Below are positions 8,530 to 15,704 of a DNA stretch of 64,000 bases, piece after piece. The notes under the pieces are model-generated. The model was not told the DNA's origin and made no database searches. It saw only the letters and a list, made by a program, of their open reading frames with translations. Position 1 is the stretch's first letter, and the number at the start of each line of letters is the position of its first letter. The translations under genes and the position numbers were made by a program. Origin of the DNA: Candidatus Latescibacterota bacterium (lineage in GTDB: Bacteria; Latescibacterota; UBA2968; UBA8231); contig JAJDUT010000046.1 in NCBI GenBank assembly GCA_022826515.1, positions 1 through 64,000 of the forward strand. The letters are read 5' to 3'.

Positions 8530-9780
8530 ATGCAGGTCCAATCCGTCGAACTCATCCACCTAGACGTTCCGTTTACCGACCACACCAATCAGCACATGCA
8601 GTACTGGCTGCCGCATTGGCGCATCGTTCAACTCTGCAAAATCACCCTCGCCGACGGCACCATCGGCTGGGGCGAGACCATCCCCAATTACACGTGGGCC
8701 AAAGTCCCTGAAGACATCGAAGACCGCATCGTCGGCCGCGCCGTCGGCGATTTGCTGTGGGAAGATGCGCTGGGGGCCGGGGTCCAGCAGGCACTTTTCG
8801 ACGCAGTGGGCAAGGTCTTAGGCACCCCCGCGTATCGCCTGTTGGGCACCAAGGTCCGCACGTGGTGTCCGCTGTCGTGGTGGGCGATGGACATGCCGGC
8901 CGCAGACTGGGCGCGTCAGTGCGCCGACGCCGTCGCACAGGGCTATACCACCGCCAAGCTCAAGGCGCGAACATGGTACGACCTGCACGCCTGCATCCAA
9001 GCCATTATTGAGGCCGTTCCCCCGCAGTTCAAGCTCGACTTGGACTTCAACGGTACGCTCGCCAACGCCGCGAGTGCCGTCGAATTCTTATCAACCTTGG
9101 AGCAATACCCTCAAGTGGCCATGATTGAAACGCCGATCCCCCAATCCGATGTGGCTGGCAACGCCCAGATCCGCAACCACATCCGCCGCCCGCTGGCCAT
9201 GCACTACGGCTCGCCGCCCATTCTCACCACCTTGCAAGAGGATGTGGCCGATGGCTTTGTCGTCGGCGTTGGGGCCCACGGCATCGCGCAGCAATCCGCG
9301 GTCGCCGACGTAGCCAACAAACCTTTCTGGCTCCAACTCGTCGGCACGGGCATTACCACCACGTGGGCCGCCCACTTAGGCGCGGTCTGTCCCCAGAGCA
9401 AGTGGCCAGCCATTACCTGCATGAACATCTGGGAGAGCCAACTGTTGGCCGACCCCATCCAACTGCGCGGCGGCTACTACCGAGTCCCAGAACAACCCGG
9501 CCTCGGCATTGAGATTGACCAGCAGGCCGTAGAGCAATATCGGGTGGATTACAGTTGGGTCGATCCGCCCCGCCACGTCTATCGCTACGCCCGCGCCAAC
9601 GGCGAAGTCACCTACTACGGCTGCTCCAAACAGGACCTCCACAACGAATACCCCCGCGACGCCATGCCCGTCTGCGAAAGCGGCTCTGAATGCCTCCCCG
9701 TCGAAGACGACGGCAGCCGCGAGTTCACCCAGATTTACGAAGCCGTGCAGGATGGAGGGACGTTTAGAAGGATCGAGTAG
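8530..9780 (+). CDS. Enolase-superfamily (mandelate racemase/muconate lactonizing) protein
   Basis: This 416-residue protein has the capping domain plus barrel of the mandelate racemase group, which abstracts a proton next to a carboxylate using Mg2+. K143/K145 (KLK) sit at the end of the second barrel strand. D172 (KLDLDFNG) and E200 (MIETPIP) match the first two metal ligands, and H282 (WAAHLGA) fits the late-barrel histidine. At the third ligand position, where family members have GE or DE, this protein has PLAMHYG, so H225 or Y226 replaces the acid. The paralogue at 39116-40357 shares the change. AAAAGGAG lies about 10 bases upstream of the ATG. The substrate is unknown; a sugar acid or similar carboxylate is likely if it is active. 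Confidence 0.85.
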   Translation: MQVQSVELIHLDVPFTDHTNQHMQYWLPHWRIVQLCKITLADGTIGWGETIPNYTWAKVPEDIEDRIVGRAVGDLLWEDALGAGVQQALFDAVGKVLGTPAYRLLGTKVRTWCPLSWWAMDMPAADWARQCADAVAQGYTTAKLKARTWYDLHACIQAIIEAVPPQFKLDLDFNGTLANAASAVEFLSTLEQYPQVAMIETPIPQSDVAGNAQIRNHIRRPLAMHYGSPPILTTLQEDVADGFVVGVGAHGIAQQSAVADVANKPFWLQLVGTGITTTWAAHLGAVCPQSKWPAITCMNIWESQLLADPIQLRGGYYRVPEQPGLGIEIDQQAVEQYRVDYSWVDPPRHVYRYARANGEVTYYGCSKQDLHNEYPRDAMPVCESGSECLPVEDDGSREFTQIYEAVQDGGTFRRIE

Positions 9781-10070
9781 GCCAAGGGCAAACGCGAGGA
9801 TGTGGCATGAATCCGCACCTCGGTAGCAGGCCACACGGCAGCGGCCATTGTATGCCGGACACAACGGTCGCATATTGACGGGGCGTAATCATCGGAAACC
9901 TTTCGATTAGGGGTTTTTTCACGGGACGAAAGGGTACAGTGCTTACGCTTTCAGCAAGGCTTGAGCGACCTCTTGCAAAAGGGTTGTAAAAACACATCTC
10001 AGAATCTAAAGGATTGCATAATGTCATATGTTAAGATAGCGGGACGGTTCCGGTTTGCGAGGTCGAGTCC
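9781..10070. other. Intergenic region upstream of the Argonaute gene
   Basis: There are 290 bases without a convincing gene, less GC-rich than the flanking dehydratase gene. It presumably holds the promoter of the Argonaute gene. A TAAGAT hexamer at about 10032 could be a -10 box, but no -35 box at proper spacing is clear. A GAGG ribosome-binding site at 10059-10062 precedes the ATG at 10071. Confidence 0.4.
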
Positions 10071-11639
10071 ATGAGTGCTGCCGTGCTAGCCGCGTTGCGG
10101 ATACGGACGCAAAACTGGATCGAAACGGTCCAAACGTCGGTTAAGCGTAAGGGCTATTCAGCCGAACGGAACGGTAGCCGGATCGACGTTTGGAACGCAA
10201 AACACCGGCTAGACGACGGGTACTTTGCCGACGGATGGCGACTGCGGAAACTTTGGCTTGGCTCGCGCGGTAATGCAGTTGCTATCTGTCCCTATCGGTT
10301 CTACTTCTCCGCGGACGGGAGCATCGATAGGCGCCCGGAGCGTGATATTGTCGATCTCGCACAACGCCCCAAGATACCCTTGGAGAAAAGGCTGCGGGAT
10401 CTGAAGCAACTCTTGGATGATCTGCAGGAAGAATGTGGTGCTGATTCTAATGCACTTGTGCGTCTGAATACTTCGGACGCCGATTTACTGGACGGCGTTG
10501 CTCTCCACGGTACCAGACAGGCGTTCCCAGCGGATACCAAACCATATAGTGTCCACAAACGCGGTGGATTCTTCGACTCACCTGACAAGCTCGAAGTGCT
10601 GCTTTGCTGTGATGATGGGGTCAGCACGGATCACTCAGACGACTACTGCCAACGCGCCCGGGGCAAATTCTCTGAGTGCGGGCTTGAGGCTAAGTTTCAC
10701 AACACCACGCTCGAAACGCTGGAAAATCGGCTAAACGAGATCGATCAAGGTGATGCGGTTAAACGTAGGGATGTTCCCACGCTCTTTATGCTTGCCGATC
10801 ATCAGATGCCACCATCCGATCGACTGCGTCAAATCATGCAACGTTTTGATCTGCACGGTCTCCCTTGGCGTCGTGCCTACGCCACCGATGACCGCAAATG
10901 GAGTGTGGCCGATCAAATCGGCTCCCTTCTGCAAGCCGACGGTGGTCATCCTCACTCGGTAAAGCTAGCGAGAGGAGAATGCCTGCCTTGGTCCATCGGA
11001 ATCGATCTGTCGCACCCCAAGGACAAGGGCTTCAGCAGGGTCGCCGCAACACTGATCGGAGCTGACGGCCGACTCGCTAGCGCATGGACACATGATCAGC
11101 AGGGGCGAGAGGACATCAAGCCAGCGGTACTCCTACATCTGCTTACCGCCGCCATGACGGCAGTGCCAGTCAGCGAGCGGTCGTCGGGCGTATTAGTGGT
11201 CCGCGATGGGCGTGTGTTTGAATCCGAGAACGTGGAGGACTACCGGCGCGACTTCAATGGTCCGGTCACGTTGGTCGAGCTCCGAAAGAGGGGCAATCCA
11301 CCCTTGCTCCTCGGCGAGGAATGGCAACCGCCAAAACGTCCCACGGTTGCTTGGCTACCGGAAGCTGTAGGTGGGTCGCTTGGGTTCCTAGTCACGTTGC
11401 CGCAGTCCGCCAAAAACGAATTCAATGGGGTGATGAAGATATGGATGCGTGACGAGTGGGACGGCATGAACATTGGCCGGGAGCACCTTGCACGGATTCT
11501 TGCTGCCCAGACTCTTACGCCGGGATTGGGCCTTCGTCCACGCCGATCGCCAGCATCGATCTACTGGGCTGATGGCATCGCGGGTGCCTCGGATGATGAC
11601 TTGAGGTTTCGAGGCCAATCCGCCATGGCATTGGACTGA
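10071..11639 (+). CDS. Compact prokaryotic Argonaute (MID-PIWI) with intact catalytic residues
   Basis: This 522-residue protein ends in a PIWI nuclease domain. Visible landmarks are SIGIDLSHPKDKGFSR (D312), GRED (E347, candidate glutamate finger), VLVVRDGRVFESE (D379), VELRKRGNPPLLL after it, and YWADGIAG (D501). Together these give a D-E-D-D set expected for Mg2+-dependent, guide-directed cleavage of nucleic acid. Residues about 171-300 fit a Rossmann-like MID domain ending in a LLQADGGHPHSV segment (the usual KLGG.PW region). The standard Y-K-Q-K 5'-phosphate pocket is not evident. No PAZ domain is visible; the first 170 residues are unassigned. Short Argonautes of this size are normally catalytically dead, so the intact residues are unusual. 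GAGG lies 8 bases before the ATG. The next gene, 97 bases downstream, encodes a HEPN-type protein. Confidence 0.8.
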   Translation: MSAAVLAALRIRTQNWIETVQTSVKRKGYSAERNGSRIDVWNAKHRLDDGYFADGWRLRKLWLGSRGNAVAICPYRFYFSADGSIDRRPERDIVDLAQRPKIPLEKRLRDLKQLLDDLQEECGADSNALVRLNTSDADLLDGVALHGTRQAFPADTKPYSVHKRGGFFDSPDKLEVLLCCDDGVSTDHSDDYCQRARGKFSECGLEAKFHNTTLETLENRLNEIDQGDAVKRRDVPTLFMLADHQMPPSDRLRQIMQRFDLHGLPWRRAYATDDRKWSVADQIGSLLQADGGHPHSVKLARGECLPWSIGIDLSHPKDKGFSRVAATLIGADGRLASAWTHDQQGREDIKPAVLLHLLTAAMTAVPVSERSSGVLVVRDGRVFESENVEDYRRDFNGPVTLVELRKRGNPPLLLGEEWQPPKRPTVAWLPEAVGGSLGFLVTLPQSAKNEFNGVMKIWMRDEWDGMNIGREHLARILAAQTLTPGLGLRPRRSPASIYWADGIAGASDDDLRFRGQSAMALD

Positions 11640-11736
11640 AGTGCGGCCTGTATCTTGAAATTAGCAGAAGCGATAAAATCGCCGTAACTGTGGAAAGAAT
11701 TTCATAGAAAATCAATAATCGGAGAGGTGATTAGCG

Positions 11737-12606
11737 ATGATACGTATTGAAGAGACGAAAAACGAATATCTTCTATTCATTCCTCCTGATCAGAAAGAGC
11801 GGGCGAGAGGAATCCAAGGCAGAAAGTGGGATAAGCAACGTTTATGTTGGGTATATCCACGGAACGTCCGAATGTACAATGCCCTTGTATCAGAATTTGG
11901 GGATGATCTAACTCCAGATTCTTCGTTCACATCTCCGCAATCCTTTCCTAGATCAGAAAGAAGCGATGACCAAGAAACAAAAGAATTTCGGAACAGTATT
12001 GAAAAGATCGAGCAGACTTTATCAGAACTATTAAAATTTTTGAGTCATGCTGATAATGAGCGTGCAAACATACTGATGAGTCAAGATCGAGAAATTCAAT
12101 CACTCAGAGCCGAATCCCAAGAAAAAGATGGGGAAAATGCCGATCTGAACAGACAAATCGATAAACTCCAAGCAGAAAACAGGAGACTTTCCAATGAAAT
12201 CAAGGCATCGTCTGATGCTGGGAAACCTTCTGATAGGGATGATATAGTCAGGGAGATAGCAATAAAAGTAACGGGTAATGATCCAGTATTCGGGGAAGCA
12301 ATTAGGAGCTTGCAAGTCGACGGAACCATACCCCTCCAAATAGGCAGTATTATAGAAAACCACTTGAAGCAGGTTCTCAATCCCTCTGAAAAACTTTCAC
12401 TTTATGAGCTAATTGAACTGTGTAGAGATGCCGAAATACTTGATGAAGAATCCGTTAGTCTCGCACATTTTATAAGAAAACAGCGAAATATTAGAGCTCA
12501 TACACCTGGCTCTGTAGATCCAAGGATAGAGTTGGGCCGAGGTCTTTTCTGTCTGTTTGGTGCGTCTCTGTTATTTCCAGAGATACCAGAAATTGAGAAC
12601 CAATAA
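11737..12606 (+). CDS. HARP-like/coiled-coil/HEPN protein, putative RNase partner of Argonaute
   Basis: This 289-residue protein has three visible parts. Residues about 9-57 (YLLFIP...GRKWD...CWVYP...L..EFG) resemble the short HARP-type DNA-binding segment. Residues about 80-158 are a charged heptad-rich coiled coil. Residues about 165-285 form a helical domain with RNIRAH at 250-255. R-N-x3-H is the catalytic signature of HEPN RNases, with the usual polar residue after arginine; DUF4145-like HEPN domains look similar. GGAGAGG lies 9 bases upstream of the ATG. The gene is clearly AT-richer than both neighbours, a sign of transfer. Its position directly behind the Argonaute gene on the same strand suggests a toxin-like effector triggered by Argonaute. 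That is inference; a stand-alone toxin is the main alternative. Confidence 0.7.
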   Translation: MIRIEETKNEYLLFIPPDQKERARGIQGRKWDKQRLCWVYPRNVRMYNALVSEFGDDLTPDSSFTSPQSFPRSERSDDQETKEFRNSIEKIEQTLSELLKFLSHADNERANILMSQDREIQSLRAESQEKDGENADLNRQIDKLQAENRRLSNEIKASSDAGKPSDRDDIVREIAIKVTGNDPVFGEAIRSLQVDGTIPLQIGSIIENHLKQVLNPSEKLSLYELIELCRDAEILDEESVSLAHFIRKQRNIRAHTPGSVDPRIELGRGLFCLFGASLLFPEIPEIENQ

Positions 12607-12632
12607 ATTAGCTGAGCACACGCCGCCTCTCC

Positions 12633-14285
12633 GTGAACAGGAGCTCTTACCCGCGCCGCTACGACCTCGACGCCCTACGCGCCATGGCGATGCTGCTCGG
12701 CATCGCATTGCACGCGGGGTTGTCCTTCACGCCGTTTCCCTGGGCAGTCCAGGATGAGCGGCAAAGCAGTTTCTTCTGGTTTTTATTCGCTGCAATCCAC
12801 GGCTTCCGCATGCCGGTGTTCTTTGTGCTGAGCGGCTTTTTCACGGCTATGCTTTGGCGCGGACGCGGCTTAAAACCAGTGCTTTTCCACCGCTTTCGCC
12901 GCGTGTTGCTGCCATTCCTACTCGGGCTGGTGACCATCGTTCCCGCAGTGAACTGGATCAGCGGCTGGGCCATTGCATCTGGATTGGAAGCCAGCGCGGC
13001 CAAGGCCGAAGAAGACAACATCTGGAGTACAGCCAAGAACGGAGATCTCGCCGCTGTTGAACGGCACCTGCAAGGCGGAGCCGATATCAATGGAATCGAT
13101 CCGGCATTCGGGCAAACTCCCCTAGTATGGGCCGCGTTAGTCGGCCAACTTGAAGCCGTCGATTGGCTGCTGCAAAACGGGGCCGCGGTCAATGGCCGCA
13201 CCAAGGATGGCGGGACGCCCTTGCACGCGGCTGCTTTCCTAGGACGAGTAGAAGTCGCCAAATTGCTGCTTCAGTACGGAGCAGATCCCGAGGCAAAAAA
13301 CAACAACGGCGATACGCCTCGGACGGCCCTAGAAGCGGACTGGGAACTGACGCGGTATTTGGCGGGATTGTTGCAGATCGAACTTGATGCGCGACAAGTT
13401 GAGGACGGCCGCGTTGAAATCGCCGGTCTTTTCGGACAATCCTCCATTGGCGAAGGTCGAGAAAAAACCGACAAGTCAAGGGAGGGATCGGCCGAGTTCC
13501 TCAAAGCGATGGCGTCGCCGATTTTTGCCGTGCCGCTTTTTCACCACCTCTGGTTTTTGTGGTTCCTCTGCTGGTTGGTCCTCGTCTTCGCACTCTACGC
13601 CCGCCTCGCCGATTGGCTGCAATGGCAGGGGCCGCCCAAGTGGCTGGTTCTTTCACCCGTTCGATTTCTCTATTTGATTCCTCTAACCATGATTCCGCAG
13701 TCGCTCATGGGACTGGTCATACCCAGTTTTGGCCCGGACACCTCCTTGGGCCTTCTGCCCATGCCGCACATACTACTTTACTACGCCCTCTTTTTCTTTT
13801 TTGGCGCTCTGTATTTCGACTGCGACGACCCAGACTGCCGGGTCGGAAAATGGTGGTGGCTGGCGCTTCCCGTGGGACTGGTCATCGTCTTCCCGCTCGG
13901 GCTCGAATTTTCAACGGGGGCATTTGGATTTCGCGAGGAGATATTCGATCCGGCTATGGCCCGAGCCGCAGCGGTGGCGCTACAGGTGATCTACGCTTGG
14001 ATGATGACCTTTGGGTGCATCGGCTTGTTCCGCAAACTCTGTACCCGCGAAAACAACACCATCCGCTACGTGTCAGATTCGTCGTACTGGCTATACGTAG
14101 CGCACGTGCCGCTAATTATTGGCGCTCAATTGGCCGTGCGCGATTGGCCGCTTGCTTCAGGGGTAAAGTACTTCCTAGTCTTGCTCGTAGTCACCGGCTT
14201 TCTACTGCTGATCTATCAATTTCTCGTCCGCTACACTTGGCTGGGCCGACTGCTGAACGGTCCCCGCGTCCGTCCGACGAACTAG
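12633..14285 (+). CDS. Acyltransferase-3 family membrane protein with inserted ankyrin repeats
   Basis: This 550-residue integral membrane protein starts like OpgC/acyltransferase-3 enzymes (RRYDLDALRAMAMLLGIALH, with H27 at the usual catalytic position), which O-acylate carbohydrates at the inner membrane. Three membrane helices lie within residues about 14-115. Residues about 127-240 are soluble ankyrin repeats (NGDLAAVERHLQGGADING, GQTPLVWAALVGQLEAVDWL, GGTPLHAAAFLGRVEVAKLL). Further hydrophobic helices run from about 295 to 540. The start is GTG at 12633, 26 bases after the HEPN gene stop; no strong ribosome-binding site is visible, so the two could be translationally coupled. The ankyrin insertion suggests protein binding or sensing. 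A link to the Argonaute pair is possible but not supported beyond adjacency. Confidence 0.8.
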   Translation: MNRSSYPRRYDLDALRAMAMLLGIALHAGLSFTPFPWAVQDERQSSFFWFLFAAIHGFRMPVFFVLSGFFTAMLWRGRGLKPVLFHRFRRVLLPFLLGLVTIVPAVNWISGWAIASGLEASAAKAEEDNIWSTAKNGDLAAVERHLQGGADINGIDPAFGQTPLVWAALVGQLEAVDWLLQNGAAVNGRTKDGGTPLHAAAFLGRVEVAKLLLQYGADPEAKNNNGDTPRTALEADWELTRYLAGLLQIELDARQVEDGRVEIAGLFGQSSIGEGREKTDKSREGSAEFLKAMASPIFAVPLFHHLWFLWFLCWLVLVFALYARLADWLQWQGPPKWLVLSPVRFLYLIPLTMIPQSLMGLVIPSFGPDTSLGLLPMPHILLYYALFFFFGALYFDCDDPDCRVGKWWWLALPVGLVIVFPLGLEFSTGAFGFREEIFDPAMARAAAVALQVIYAWMMTFGCIGLFRKLCTRENNTIRYVSDSSYWLYVAHVPLIIGAQLAVRDWPLASGVKYFLVLLVVTGFLLLIYQFLVRYTWLGRLLNGPRVRPTN

Positions 14286-14357
14286 CTTAGTGGGCAAGTG
14301 AGTGGCTGTCCTGCTGCGGACGCAACGTACTCGGACGGGCGTTCAAGCCGGAGGGAA

Positions 14358-14750
14358 TCATGCCAGCTCGATGCGGGTACGCAGGCCCGGGGCACCGAGC
14401 AGCCGGCCGTCACCGGTCACGAGCACCGCCCCCAGCGCCTCCGCCAGCGAGACGTACACGGCGTCGTAAGCGCTCACGTTATCGCGAAGCTGCCAGATTC
14501 GGTCGAGGAATAGCTCATGCGAATACCGTTCGACGTCGAGCGCACGCCATTGGTCAAGTGCGAGTGCTCCGCGTGTGGCGCTCAACGTTCCGCGCAAGAC
14601 GTAACGGCGAAGCACGTGAGCGATCTCCACGTCGATGAGATGGGGCACGTGAATGCTCACGGCAGGGTTTTCCACCCGCTTCGCGACGCGCTTACCTGCG
14701 GCCGTATTCAGCAATAACTCGACCGCTCCCGAGGCATCCAAGACCAGCAA
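14358..14750 (-). CDS. PIN-domain ribonuclease toxin (VapC-like)
   Basis: The protein has 130 residues with the PIN-domain acidic set D5 (LVLDAS), E42 (DVEIAHV), D96 (AYDAVYV) and D114 (VTGDGRL). VapC toxins use these to bind Mg2+ and cut tRNA or rRNA. The reading frame opens only with TTG or CTG codons after an in-frame TAG, so TTG at 14750 is the likely start. The partner antitoxin gene ends 6 bases upstream in the same frame. Length and domain are complete for the family. Transcription is from the antitoxin side, as usual for vapBC operons. Confidence 0.85.
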   Translation of the reverse strand: MLVLDASGAVELLLNTAAGKRVAKRVENPAVSIHVPHLIDVEIAHVLRRYVLRGTLSATRGALALDQWRALDVERYSHELFLDRIWQLRDNVSAYDAVYVSLAEALGAVLVTGDGRLLGAPGLRTRIELA

Positions 14751-14756
14751 CGGTGC

Positions 14757-15032
14757 CTACCGCTCTCGCTCGTTGAGATCCCCGTCGTTGGCGTGCGCGT
14801 CGTCGCGAGCGTCCCGTTCCGCGCGAAGCACGTCGGCTGGCGATGCCCCAAGAACCAATTCGGGCTGTCGGCGGATGGCCGCAAGCAGTTCCCGCCGGCT
14901 CGGCCGCTCCAGTGCCCGCTCAATTGCCCACATCACATACTGTGACATGGAGACTCCTTCCATTGCGGCGCGCGCTTTTAGGCGACGATGCATGACATCT
15001 GGGACGTTGCGAATCTGGATCATTGTAGTCAT
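14757..15032 (-). CDS. Ribbon-helix-helix antitoxin (FitA/VapB-like)
   Basis: The protein has about 91 residues. The N-terminus (MIQIRNVPDVMHRRLKARAA) is the ribbon-helix-helix pattern of FitA-type antitoxins, in which the strand contacts operator DNA as a dimer. The rest (LERPSRRELLAAIRRQPEL) is the helical toxin-wrapping tail. Possible starts are ATG at 15032 or 15023; a longer frame to 15110 would begin in non-coding-looking sequence. It directly precedes the PIN toxin gene, and the operon is probably autoregulated. The TAG stop is in frame with the toxin gene, with only two codons between. Confidence 0.8.
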   Translation of the reverse strand: MTTMIQIRNVPDVMHRRLKARAAMEGVSMSQYVMWAIERALERPSRRELLAAIRRQPELVLGASPADVLRAERDARDDAHANDGDLNERER

Positions 15033-15140
15033 GTGATTAATATGAAAACATGAATATTTCATGTCAACAACACTGAACGAGGCGTTCACGACAACCCTGC
15101 GATTCAGCACCGACGACCCCGCCTACAACAAAAATTTTAG

Positions 15141-15680
15141 TCAGACATCCAAAAGCGCATTCTCATAAGCGCCGTACGTCACATCATCGAAGAGAACGAA
15201 GCGCACCTCATCGAGACCGTCGTGCGCTTCGAGGCACTGCTTTACCCCATTGAGCGCGACAACCGCGGCTTGCGCGACTGGATAACCATACACGCCGGTG
15301 CTAATAGATGGAAAGGCAATCGTCTTGATGTTGTGCTCCACTGCGAGTCGTAAGCTTTCCCGATAGCAGCTAGCGAGAAGTTCAGGTTCACCAGCGTCTC
15401 CACCCCGCCAGATCGGCCCCACAGTGTGGATGACGTGCTGCGCGGGAAGGTTGCCGCCCGTCGTGATGACGGCTTGACCCGTGGGACAACCGCCCTGCTT
15501 GGCGCGGATTGCGCTGCATTCCACAGCGATAGCCGGTCCCCCAGCGCGGTGAATGGCACCATCGACGCCACCGCCGCCCAAGAGCCGCTCGTTGGCAGCG
15601 TTGGCAATCGCATCGACTCGTTCCCTTGTAATATCTCCGCGCACTAGAGCGAGGGACGTTCGGTTGATTTTGGCCGTCAT
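15141..15680 (-). CDS. Macrodomain protein (O-acetyl-ADP-ribose deacetylase type)
   Basis: This 179-residue single macrodomain binds ADP-ribose and probably removes acetyl or ADP-ribosyl groups. Landmarks are VRGDIT at about 13-18, DAIANAANERLLGGGGVDGAIHRAGG split over residues about 23-48 (ribose-binding loop), HTVGPIW near 86, and FPSISTGVYGYP near 124 (phosphate loop). Size and motifs match E. coli YmdB-like proteins. GAGGAG lies a few bases upstream of the ATG. It follows the SWIM-domain gene by 24 bases, so they are probably co-transcribed. In an accessory region with a SIR2 gene nearby, a role in ADP-ribose turnover or toxin relief is plausible but unproven. Confidence 0.9.
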   Translation of the reverse strand: MTAKINRTSLALVRGDITRERVDAIANAANERLLGGGGVDGAIHRAGGPAIAVECSAIRAKQGGCPTGQAVITTGGNLPAQHVIHTVGPIWRGGDAGEPELLASCYRESLRLAVEHNIKTIAFPSISTGVYGYPVAQAAVVALNGVKQCLEAHDGLDEVRFVLFDDVTYGAYENALLDV

Positions 15681-15704
15681 AAAGAATTCTCCTCACCGTC
15701 GGGA

